From contig CM026557.1 in NCBI GenBank assembly GCA_015143295.1, forward strand, positions 31,939,965 to 32,003,964: 64,000 nucleotides of DNA. The letters are read 5' to 3'. This document shows, piece after piece, positions 21,801 through 33,800 of this stretch. Origin of the DNA: Tetracentron sinense (taxonomy: Eukaryota; Streptophyta; Magnoliopsida; Trochodendrales; Trochodendraceae). Every line of letters starts with the position of its first letter. Within the stretch, counting starts at the first letter, position 1. The notes below the pieces were generated by a model. It had not been told where the DNA came from, did not search any database, and was given only the letters and a program-made list of their open reading frames with translations. The position numbers and the translations under genes were made by a program.

Positions 21801-24800
21801 TAATCACTTAAATAACACTTAATAAACCTATAGGTCCTATTTGTTTACATCAAAAATAAAATTACATCTACTTTACAGTCAATTAAATTACAGTCCTCTT
21901 CTTTTTATATAATTACATTCAGATAAAATAAAATTCACATCTTGCTTGTTTACATCAAATAGGAGTCTCGCACATTTAAATAAAATTACATCCACTTCTT
22001 TTTACATAATTACATCCATTTCATAGTCAACTAAAATTACAGTCTTCTTTTTCTCTTGATGCAGGGTCTCCGATAATTTAACCATCTTCGCATCTTCTCG
22101 TATTAATTCAGTCCTGTAAAAACATGGAGCTCATCAATTGTAGATAGAAATAGGTTTACAAACTATTTCAAATGAAGTAAAATTGATTATGTTACAATTA
22201 ACATAGAGGTCAGAGCTCATCTTATTGAGAAATGAATAATACATGAATCAATTAAACATTATCGTCACTCGTCAACGCACATCTTTACTCTCTTTTCATT
22301 ACATCTCTTATGTACATTGTTTTTTTTAAAATATTTTTATTCTAAAAGGTGTATTAACATCTATTTTAATATTTCTTGAAATTTCACTGCAAAATTCCAT
22401 GTTTTACCCCAATTTTTTTACAAATTTTTCAAAAATCACCGATAAACGATATATCTTCCGATATATCTTTTTTCCGCGGCTCGACATGTCGAGCGATATC
22501 GACATTTAGAACCTTGCCTGGCTCTCATACCTTGATTGAAAAGGGATTTATTGAGAATAACTTGGATGATCTCTACAATGGCCCTTATAGGGTTTATATA
22601 AAGATGAATTACATTTAAAATAGAAAAAAAACCTCAATCAAATCTATCTTACCTAAAATAAAACCTAAACTAATTAAACCAAATCAAATCAAATCTAATT
22701 CAAATTCAAATAGATGATGAGATACGGTGTATCTCATCACACAATATTACACTACTACATATTATTGTCCAATTAGAACTACATCAAGATGAGGTCCCGA
22801 GGGACATGCATGAATTGGTTAACAAGGCTCACAACAAATGAAATGCTAGGACAAAAAATGGTCAAATAGATAAGGCGTCCAACCAATCTCATAAATTGAT
22901 CAGTGTTCTCAACAGGGTTTAAAATATCATCATTATTTGCAAAATATCGGCGATATTTATGGATATCGCACATAGGCGATTTATCTTTTTGGTGTTTTCA
23001 TCATTTTACAAAATATTGTGCGATATCCTCGAAATATTGCAAATATTGGTTGAAATATTGCATATATCATGCGATATATGGGATTTGCTTTACTCTTTTG
23101 ATTTTTAAGCTACAAAAGACCACACTATAAGCCTATTTATAGATTATTTACATAAAATATCATTTACTTTAAGAGATTTAGATGTAAATAAGTTTATACC
23201 CTTCATTTGAATTTAATAAAAATGATCCTAAATTCAAATTCTTGAATAATAAAAAGTCAATTTTCCAGTTTTAGAATTTAGGTATTCGGTCAAAATTTTA
23301 ACTTTCAAACGCTAAAGTATTTCTCAAATCTTAAAATTTTATAAATATTATTGTATCAAAATATTACTAAAACCCCAAGGTCCAATAAAAAAAGTATTAT
23401 ATTTTAGTCTTAAAAGCTATTTTTATCTATACGATCAAAAAAGTCAACTAACAGTTCGGCAGAAAAATATTTACACTCAAGCTTTATAAAGTTAATCTAA
23501 GCATATGCGCTGGGTACCCCCATTTAAATTCATTAAAAATACTCTCAAATTTGAATTTCAAAAGAATCAAATTGAAAATTTGATTTCAAGGCTAAAGTTT
23601 AATTTTTATCTGTGCGGGCTAAATTTCAACTTCCAATTTGCAAAGATTTTTTCTGAATCTTAAGGGATCATGTGTCATTGTGACAGTTATGCCCCAGTAC
23701 CCACAATATCCGCCAATGAGTGTTGCTACATCTTAAACCAGATGACTACTAGTATTATTTACGTTAGTGTACATCATTTTACTTTAATGTGATGGACTGA
23801 ACATAATATTGTACTTATGTAGAGAACTAGTATTTTTGTCAACCTAGTTGGGACAAAGATGACTTCAGCCTCTGCATAACTCTGTGGCTCTGAATGTAGT
23901 TTTTGGTGTGGGTTGGATCATTCCATAACGGATGTATTATGTATGAAACTCTCATTGAATATTTTTATTGTTATGAATCTTATGAATTTTGATTGATTAA
24001 ATGATGAATGAAACATTTGATGTAAGTTATATCAATATTAATCAATTATACATTATGTACATTGTTTCTTTTTAAAATTTTTATTCTCGAATGTATCTTA
24101 ACACTAATTTTAACATTTCCTGAAGTTTCACTACAAAATTCTATGATATCTCTTATTTGAACATTTCGTGCGATATATCTTTTTCCTATCGGTGCTCAAC
24201 AGGGTTCACTCAATGGGGGTATCACATGGCTTAGCCCCCCCAACATCCATGTCTCTTGAAGAAGATCAGTGCATACTTATGCTAATAAATGTATATACCC
24301 CATAGTAAGCGAGCAACCTCAATACTAAAAAAATACCGAATGTAGCCCAAATCTTAGTATCAAATTCTCAAGCAAATTAGTCCTTTACATGATGAATCTC
24401 ACAAGGGTTATCTCCGGTGACACTCATGTCATTAACATAAACAATAATAGCGGTAGCCCCTCCAATTCTTGACACAAACAATGTGTTAGTTGCATGGCCT
24501 TGACTAAATCTAGTTCATAACATACTTCGCGAAACCAATCAAACGAAATCCTGGTGATTGCTTCAACACATAAGTATATTTTTAAAGTAACCAATACTTT
24601 CCTTCTCTCTCTTAGGAGAAAAATCAGGAAGTGGCATCATATATACTTCTCCTTCATATTGCCATGAAGGAAGGCATTCTTCACATCTAGCTAATGGAGA
24701 TGCTAGTCAAGTTTAACAACCAAGGATTTGATAACCTTGAATGAATGAAGCTTAGCAAATAGTGCAAATTTCTCCTGGTAGTGTGGCGACCCGAACTCAT

Positions 24801-27800
24801 GCCTTAGGGAAATCAATTCTAAGACACGCGCCCGTTCACCATTAACATGTTGCAGAAGATTTTGCCCTAAAAAAATGCGGGAAATTTTGAACTTTAATTA
24901 TGAGCTTACATAAGCAACAGTTAAACCAAGGATTTGATAACCCTGAATGAATGAAGCTTAGCAAATAGTACAAATTTCTCCTGGTAGTGTGGCGACCCGA
25001 ACCCGTGCCTTAGGGAAATCAATTTTGAGACACACTCCCGCTCACCATTAACACGTTACAGAAGACTTTGCCCTAAAAAAATGCGGGAAATTTTGAACTT
25101 TTCTTATGAGCTTACATAAGCAACAACAATTGGTCATCACAATAACCCATTATAAACAAATGTGTTACCTTCACTTGCTACCCTAGTCTTTTACATATGG
25201 CGCCACTAATGCTACGGTACACTTTCTAGAATTTATCAAACGTAGCTCTTTGCCGAATTGGCTAATCTGGAAACTGCTTCAGAATCTGACGACATAAAAC
25301 GTGAACGAGCTACGAAGCCCAGCAAAATTCTCAAACCTTCTATGTTATTTTCCATATCTTGTCGTCCAACAATATCATCAGATTTAACTGTTGAATAAGG
25401 CTTTATTGGCTTTATTCCTATGGGCCTTGTCTTTATGTTATCTCTTATATACTGAATTGTGGGTCCACTATTAGTAGCTCTTTTATACTAATAGTAGACC
25501 ATTAGTGGAATATAAATAATAAAGTGTGTGAGAGAGATCATTAATTTCTCTCACTATTTTTTCCTAAACCTAATCTTCTTCTCCTTCTCCTTCTTTTTCT
25601 CCTTCTCCTTCTTCCTCTTTCTCAAACCCTAACTTCTAACCCTAATAACCTCACAAACTAAATCAACTTGGTAACAAAGCCAAAGAGAAGACTCGGGTAG
25701 TACAACTCAGCAGGAAGAACTCAGAGGAGTGCTGACGCCAGCCGTACCATACGAACTGTCAGGTCGGAGAAGTATTGAATGCCCGATGAAGGTTTTTTAC
25801 CCCCATAATTACCCTTTTTTATTGTTGGGGCACTTTTTGTTACTTGAAAATTAGTATATGGCTGGTGGGGGCTATTCCATGGATTTCTATTATCCCGAAC
25901 ACTATTAGGTTATTGTCGGGTTGCTGTTTTTTGGTTTTTTGACTATTCTACCTATTGTGGATGTATTTTTGGGTGTTTTTTGGATTGTGGAACCCTGCCT
26001 TGTTGATTTGTGTAAAACACCTTGTGACATTCATGATGGATGAATCTGAGGTTAGCTAGTCCTTTAATGTCCCTATACAGGGTGGAGGGAGTATTGGAGT
26101 TAGTGCTAGTGATAAACCAAATCTCCAGATTACTACAGTGAAGTTAGAAGGACAAATTTTCTTGTTTGATCTCAATCTACGATGTTGTTTGTTAAAAGAC
26201 AAGGGGAAAATGAGATACTTAAAAGGTATTATCTCCACTTCCAAGTATATAGATCCAGTTGTAATGTCATGACTTCTTCACTCTATACAGTCAAACATCA
26301 GTACTGCCTACATGTTCCTTCCGCAAAAGCTATATGCGATGCCGTGACACAGAATTATTATGAGATAGGGGTACAATCCGTGTTTATGAGTTGCGTCAGA
26401 GTATCTCACAACTCAAGCAGGGGGATATGTCTATTCCCCACCGACTACTTTACTCTTCACCATCTCTGGGAAGAGCTAGATCACTATCAAACCTTCCAGG
26501 CTAAGTGCCTTGAGGATGCAGCTGCTTATACAAAATTGGTTGAACAAAATCGGGTGTTTGAGTTACTTGCAAAACTAAATATAGACTATGAACAAGTCAG
26601 GGTTCAAATACTTAACAAAGACCCGATCCCACACCCTAATGAGGTCTATGCATACTTACACCGTGAGGAGCGTCATCGGAGTGTTATGCTCCCTCCTTCT
26701 ATTATTGGTAAATCTGTACTAGCCTCCTCATTCCTGCGAGGAGGCAGGAGTGGTGGTTGTGGCAGAGGTGGTCGTTTTAGATCCTCTGAACCTTTTACTG
26801 ATGATCTAGACAAACTTAAATGTGACCACTGTGGGCGCACATGTCATACTAAAGACACTTGTTGGGATTTATATGGCCATCCACCCCCACGGGGTCCTGG
26901 TGGTGCACGAGGAGATAGGGATAGAAGACTTGGAGGGGGTTCGAGTGCAAACTTGTTACATCTACAACCCCAGTTTCCATTACTGTACCTCCATCTGATA
27001 GCCGTCGTCTATCTCAAGATGAGATCGATTCCTTCTGCCGTTTTATATCCTAGTTGGAGACCGAGTATCGCAGTGTCCTTTACTTATGTACCTTAGCCTC
27101 GGTTCTCAGTGCATCTGTTTCTGATTATAGTTGCTCCTGGATAATTGATTTAGGAGCATCTGATCATATGACTGGTATGTCTTCCTTTTTTTCATCTTAC
27201 TTCATTGATTCTGGTTAGTCACAAAGTTAAAGTTGCGGATGGTACTTTATCATCTATTGTGGGTAAGAGGAGTGTTGATGTTACATCCTCTATATCCGTT
27301 TCTTCTGTTCTTTATGTTCCTAAGTTCACTTTGAATCTTTTATCCGTTAGCCACATTACCAAATCATTGAACTGTAGCGTCACTTTTTTTCCTTCTCATT
27401 GTGTTTTTCAGGACTTGGAAACGAAGATGAAGATTGGTACGGGCCATAAGGAGCGAGGACTGTATCTGCTCGACCCTTTGCTCCGCATTGCTTCGTCAGT
27501 CCAGCAGATACCCCATGGTGTTCGGAGTATTAGTAGTACGGAGGAGTAATATCGGTGGCACAGACGTCTTGGCCACCCTTCCATTTCCCTTCTTAGGCGT
27601 TTGTTTCCGCATTTATCTATTTCTAGTGTGCTTTCTTCTTTACAGTGTGAAACTTGCGAATTTGCAAAATATTGTCGAACTTCATATCCCTATAGTGGTA
27701 ATAAATGCAATTCACCATTTTCTTTCATGCATTCTGATGTGTGGGGACCATTCTCGTTACTTCATCATGTGGTTTTAAGTATTTTGATACTTTTGTAGAT

Positions 27801-30800
27801 GATTTTTTTCGTACTACATGGGTGTATATGTTGAAATCTAAGGGTAAAGTTGACACTATTTTACCTTCTTTTCATACAAGGATTTTCACTCAGTTTAACG
27901 CCTCAATTAAAGTCCGTTTAGATAATTTAGGGGAGGGGAGGGGAGGGGAGGGGGGGAGGAATATATGTCTGCTGGTTTGGTTACATTTTTTGATTCTCAT
28001 GATATCATTCATCAGACTTCTTGTCCTGGCACACCTCAACAAAATGGTGTGGTTGAGCGAAAAAATAGACATTTGTTAGAAGTCACCCGTTTGCTTATGC
28101 TTGTTATGAATGTGCCTAAACTTTTATGATCTAATGCCGTTTTGATAGCTGTTTTTTTAATCAATCAGATGCCTTCCCAGATTTTGGAGTTCCAATCTCC
28201 TGTTGCCCTATTATCCCCTTCCACTCATTTGTTTTCAGTGCCCCCACAGATTTTTGGATGTATTTGCTTTGTGCATATTGCTCGTTCTACTCGCACAAAG
28301 CTTGATACTAAGGCTCTTCGATGTATTTTTCTTGAGTATCTTCATCATAAGGGATATAAATGCTATCATCCTCCTTGTCGGTCCTTCGTATCTATGAATG
28401 TCACATTTTTTGAGTTTACTCCGTATTTTTCTGCCAATGAGATATTTCTTTAGGGGGAGAGCATCAGTGAAGAGATAACTTTTTTTTTTCCTTTTCCTAT
28501 TTTCTCTTCTGACAATGATCGTAGACAGAGGAAGTATGAACCTGTGGTCAAAGAATTACATGTATACAATAGAAGGCAAAAAGAACCTCATGAACCCCAC
28601 CAAAAGACCTCTCTGATCCAAATAACATTGTTGTTCATTCTAGTCCTGACATTGTTGAGTCTGAAATTCCTATTGCCCTTAGGAAAGACACTAGAACATG
28701 TATTCAGCATCCTATCTCTAATGTTGTATCTTACTATGTCTTGTCTTCTTCGTATCGCTCGTTTGCCTTGAATTTGTCTCTTATGTCTGTCCCTCGCAGT
28801 TTAGCAAATGCACCGTCTCAACCAGAATGGAAACAGGCTATGGAAGAAGAGATGCGTGCACTTGAAAAAAATAGTACCTGAGATATGGTCAACTTACTAA
28901 GAGGGAAGATGCCGGTTGGATGTAGATGAGTTTTTACAATAAAACACCACTCGGATGACTCAGTTGAGAAATACAAAGCTCGCTTGGTTGCAAAAGAGTA
29001 TACTCAAACATATGACATAGACTATCAGGAGACATTTGCTCCAGTTGTAAAAATGAACTTAGTGAGATTCCACCTTTCTATTGCAGTCAATAAGGTTTAA
29101 CCCTTATTTCAACTTAATGTGAAGAATGTATTTTTTCACGGTGATTTATAGGAGGTGTATATGGTCCTCCTCCTGGGTTCAAATGCCCCCCAGATGAAGG
29201 GAAGGTATGTAAGTTAAAGATAGCTCGTATGGACTGAAGCAATCCCCCATAGCATGGTTTGAGCATTTTCGTAATGTTACGGTGAAGAATGGTTACAGAC
29301 AAAGTCAAGCAGACCACACATTTTTCTCAAGCGGTCATGCCAGAAAGTGGCTGTCTTGATTATTTATGGGAATGACATTGTTGTAACAGGTGATGATTTG
29401 GTTTAGATAGTTACTCTGAAGGGCAAGTTAGCCAAGGAATTTGAGATCAAAGATCTGGGTTTTCTAAAGTATTTTTTTGGAATTAAAGTTGCTGGATCTA
29501 ACAAGGGCATATTTGTCTCTCAGCACAAGTATGTACTTGACCTACTGGAGGTGTCGTGCCCCCAAAACCCCACCCCGGTCATAATGGGACTTTGGGTCTG
29601 TGACATTTCTTAAACCTAATAAACTTCACAATATACATGGCAATACTAAAATGTGAGCTTAAAATTTCTTTTAACAATAACGATATATAAACAACTAAAC
29701 TATGAAAATATAACCAGATTTAGATCAACCATTTTGATCCCCACAAAAGAACTAAGTCTAAAGCAACATCAACTATGGTATCATAAGTCTATTACAAATT
29801 TCTCTCGAGGTAAACCGAAATCAAGGCCTAATAAAACGGCCACCTATCTATATCTCGAGCTCCCTCTGCACGAGGCTCACCTTCTTCTACTTCCTCGGCA
29901 TATGTCTCCTCGACCCACGGCTCCGCTGTGTACTCCAGCTCTATACCTGCCGACAATAACAGGTCGACGAAGTATTGAAAACACTCAGCGTAAACAAAAA
30001 CTGTACATTATCGATATCATAATTCTTTTAATATTTACATAATTAGAGTGCGGAAACATGTGAGCATATTATATCATCATCTTGACTCGTGCATTTGTGT
30101 GACTCTTGAACTTGTACATATGAAAGGTATATGCATAATTCATACGTGTTCATGATAAGTAACATGTCCCGTCAATGCATAATATCATTGTTTTGTCCTG
30201 TCAACACATAATGTCATTGTTTTGTCCCGTTAACGCATAATGTCATTGTTTTGGTCCTGTCAACGCATAATATCATTATTTTGTAACACATTGTGACAAC
30301 GCATAGAGTGGTTTGTTCATAACCAGGGGATATTCTTTCATAGCATAATACGTGGCATGTCCGTGTTCAATACATGATCTTGTGAGACTCGTGAACCTTA
30401 CTTTTACCATGCATGTGAAAATGTGCTTAAGTGTCATGATTGGTATTCGGATTGGTTATCCCTTAAATTTCAACCCTCTGCCAGGAAACTCCACAAGGTT
30501 CATTACTTCTTGATCAGAGAATTCCTGACCTGGAAGACTTCCTCTAAGTTTTGGCCTAACCGACTGCTGATCACCATGGAAGATAGATAGGGCATAGTTT
30601 AACACAACAATCAATAATAACTCCATATCTTAATTATGCATTTTCCATGATATAAAGATAAACATCAACATCACAAACCACTTCTATTATTCCATACATT
30701 CCGCAATTCACCCATTAGTCCCCATTTCCTCCATAACATCAGCCCATTCTCCATACACATCATCACAATCCATAGCCATGCATTCAACCCTGTCTCCATA

Positions 30801-33800
30801 GTGTTTCCCATTCTCCATTCATCACATTCATAGCATTTAGTAACATTTTCATTTCTATAATAGCCAAAACATGATTAATAAAATCCCTAAATGCATATAA
30901 AATTCACATTTCATTTTTGTAATATCCCTAATCTTAGCATAACATGAGAACATATCTAAACCTTCATTTTCATCTTTCTACAACATGCAAAATATCTTAA
31001 TAGGGTTAGGTTAGAAAGTATATCACCCTTAGGGATCGTTCCCTTCAATCCAAATTGCTCCAAGAAGGCTTGAGGAGTGATCTTTAAGCTTTCTTCTTCT
31101 CTTTTGAGCAATTTCTTCCTTCACAAGTAAGCTAACTCTTAGAAACTCTAGGTTTCTTCTCTACCTTTGTCAAATTAGGGTTTGAGAGACTTAAGGATCT
31201 CAAACCCTAGAAATAGAAGGTCTATTTATAGCCTTAAGGTTATAAAAACCCCAAAATACCCTTAAACTCTTGCAAAAAGGGACCACAATTTAACTAAAGT
31301 CAGTAGTCCAGCCGTGAGGGGCTATCGACCGGCTAGGCTTGGAAGGCCCTTGTTTGTCAAAAAATCCACCAGACGGTCGACGGGTGTGAGGAGGGGTCGA
31401 CCAGGATGCTTAGGGAGGCTACTGATCCCTCTTTTTAATCAGTCGGTCGATCGGGTAAACTGGGCGGTCGACCAACTAAGCCTTTTTTTTCATCTTTTTC
31501 TTTCCTTTCTTTTTCTTCCAACTTTAGTTTAAGTGTTTTAAATTCCTATTAATGTTAATTAGCACATGGACATTCACACCATTGAATCATTTGACTATAT
31601 TACCCTTGATGAGCATGGTAATTACATGAAATGAAATCCTGGTCTCTACAGGAGGAGACAGGCATGATGGGTTGTAAGCCATGTGATACACCTATAGACT
31701 CTAATCATAAACTTAGTGAAGCTAGTGGGGAACATCTTCCAAATGCTGGAAGGTATCAAAGACTTGTCGGCAGACTTATTTATCTGTCCCTTACAAGGCT
31801 AGACATTGTTTATGTTGTCAGTGTAGGCAGCCAATTCATGCATTCACCAACTACTGGACACCTGGAGGCATTGAATCGAATCCTCCACTACTTAAAGGTC
31901 ATCTCCTGGGAAGGATTTGTTGTATACCTGTAATGAGAACTTAAGGTTGAAGCCTACACTGACGCGGATTGGACTGGCTCGGTTTCTGATAGATGCTCTA
32001 CTTCCGGGTATTGCACCATAGTTGGAGGTAACCTTGTCACATGGAGAAGTAAGAAGCAGAATGTAGTTGCCAGATCCAGTGCAGAGGCAGAGTTTAGAGC
32101 ATGGCACACGGTGTGTGTGAACTGCTTTGGTTCCGATTACTCCTAAGTGAAATTGGACTTCCTACTGAAGGCCCCATGAATTTATATTGTGATAATAAAG
32201 CCGCTATTAGTAATGCTCATAATCCGGTGTAGCATGACAGAACCAAGCATATTGAGGTAGATCGCATTTCATAAGGAGAAGTTGAAGGCAGGGTATATTT
32301 GCACCCTATTTGTGAAGTCAAAAGATCAACTAGCTGATATGTTGACTAAGGGTCTTGGTGGTATTTAGTGCCGAAATATTGTTGACAAGTTGGACATTAG
32401 TGATATCTACGCACCAACTTGAGGGGGATGTTGATAAGGCTTTATGGGCTTTATTCCTATGGATTTTGTCTTTATGTTATCTCTTATATACTGTATTGTG
32501 GGTCTACTATTAGTAGCTCTTATATATTAATAGTAGACCATTAGTGGAATATAAATAATAATGTGTGTGAGAGAGATCATTAATTTCTCTCACTATTTTT
32601 CCCTAAACCTAATCTCCTTCTCATTCTTCCTCTCTCAAACCCTAAAAACCTCACAAACTAAACCAACTATAACATCATAGTTTGATAACATCATTATATT
32701 GATTCTTGCAGTTCAGCAACATCAACATTATGCATTTTACCGATTAACAACATCATCATAATGATGATTAAACATGCTAATAGACATAGCAATATCAATG
32801 GATATTATTATCACATCAACCTAAATAGTACATCATTGCACTCACTATGTTCGTAACAATTATCACATTCCCCTGTTCGACCCCTTGGTCACTTAAAAAT
32901 TTAGGACTGCCTAGCCCTATCCAAGGTTTTCGACCTCATACTGTGCGATAGCCGGCCCGGGTCGATCTTTTCCTCACATCAATGCTTTTCAACTGATGAG
33001 AAGCCGAGATCGTTAGAGTCGCCACCAATCAAAATCCGGGTGTGATTGATCATCCACAAATAAAATCCTCGATTTAAAAGAAAACCGAGATTGGGCCCGG
33101 GGATTCTCTTATGAGTTGGGGAAGGTGTTAGACACCCCACCTCATCCGTCGAATGACAGTTACCTCTTAATTTTCTCCATTGAATTAATTTAAAATTATT
33201 TTCCATCTTTGTTTGTCTCTTTTTTAATATTTTGAGATTGGAAAGCCACAACTCCTCGACCGAGTTAGGGTGATTTTCTCTCTACTTGCGCAGCAGAACC
33301 CCTTTTCCCTAAATCGGCGAACAGTCACACTCTCTTCTCGACCGAGTTAAGAGGGACCCCGCCTACGTTTGGGTGGAAAAGGGATAAAAAAACTACTAAC
33401 AATAACAAAGAAGACTGAAATAAAGAAGTCGAAGGTTTGGTCTTTCGGCCCTTTCCTTCACCCGGATTTCCTCTTCCGCACAACCGTGTAGAGGGAGATC
33501 CCTGAGCTACTAAGAGAAAGTGAGGGAAGAAGAGACTTGGACGGGTAGAAGTAGAAGATGGGAATGTAGCATACCTTTTCCCTTTTAGATGCTCCAAGTG
33601 TTTAAAGAGAAGAGAATGATTCCGTGAGATCCGAACTCCGATGGTTTTTCCCCAAAGTTGGTGAAGATCACTCCTAGGTTGATAGCTTTGATGACTGAAA
33701 TTTCTGGGTTTTTTGGAGGCTCCCACTGAAATTAGAGGTTTCTCAAAGTTATGGGTCGGCAAAGCTTGGCCTTTTCAAATTTGAGGAATAGGTTGGGGTG

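Larger units (their letters stand above)
20540..22516. mobile_element. hAT-like MITE, 1977 bp, word ATATCGGCGATATCG
   Basis: A perfect 8-bp target duplication CCTGGCTC (20532-20539 and 22517-22524). Termini are CAAGGTTTGAAATGTCGA and the complement CAAGGTTCTAAATGTCGA. Word arrays ATCGGCGATATCG, CGATATATCGTCG and GATATATC occupy about 20555-20700 and 22440-22505. The interior includes a 47-bp tandem duplication (20961-21054) and a 91-bp repeat triplet. No transposase. Confidence 0.9.
19915..22780 (-). mobile_element. TRIM-like mini LTR retrotransposon, with a nested MITE
   Basis: LTRs of about 198 bp (19920-20117) and 243 bp (22533-22775) share GAATAACTT...GATGATCT-type sequence, CCCTTATAGGGTTTATATAA and ACACTACTACATATTATT. 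A 5-bp target duplication GAACT is at 19915-19919 and 22776-22780. On the minus strand a primer site resembling TGGTATCAGAGCC (complement at 22520-22532) follows the right LTR, and a polypurine tract TTCAAGGGGGAGTA (complement near 20118-20131) precedes the left LTR. After removing the 1977-bp MITE the internal region is only about 430 bp and encodes nothing, as in TRIMs. Confidence 0.8.
19460..24780 (-). pseudogene. Minus-strand copia pol relic, split by later insertions
   Basis: Three pieces read on the minus strand. 24780-24207 is RT, with [16 protein letters not shown] and IIVYVNDM, where the second catalytic Asp of YVDD is replaced by Asn. 22907-22781 reads [14 protein letters not shown] and [11 protein letters not shown]. 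19914-19460 is RNase H, with KRAPGKG, a degraded [12 protein letters not shown]...KHIELDCHF stretch and the C-terminal YAPA stop. The breaks are filled by the MITE at 22916-24194 and the TRIM at 19920-22775. Part of the RNase H between PGKG and the VEVEYRA segment is deleted. Confidence 0.8.
25384..32673 (+). mobile_element. Copia element 2, interrupted by a solo LTR
   Basis: LTRs at 25389-25668 and 32429-32668 share TTATCTCTTATATACTG, TAGTAGACCATTAGTGGAAT and TCATTAATTTCTCTCACTAT. A primer-binding site TGGTAACAAAGC (25669-25680), close to the usual initiator-Met site, directly follows the 5' LTR. A polypurine tract TTGAGGGGGA (32419-32428) precedes the 3' LTR. The target duplication is imperfect (TTAAC 25384-25388, ATAAC 32669-32673). 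The pol region is split by the solo LTR at 29552-31650. Many stops and frameshifts. Confidence 0.9.

Noticed and set aside
25618..25650. AACCCTAA-like phrases suggesting telomeric repeat
   Set aside because: Only two or three imperfect units within the copia LTR leader, also seen in the 3' LTR. Not an interstitial telomere tract.
27434..28397. Alternative-frame open stretches at 27434-27798 and 28203-28397
   Set aside because: They overlap the copia protease/integrase region in other frames and have no domain of their own.
29653..30042. 129-codon plus-strand open frame
   Set aside because: It falls wholly in solo LTR copy A and covers the purine/pyrimidine box and flanks, which are conserved in non-coding copies.
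33325..33762. 145-codon minus-strand open frame
   Set aside because: It lies inside the Ogre/Tat-like LTR sequence. It has no recognised domain and is not supported by any coding signal.
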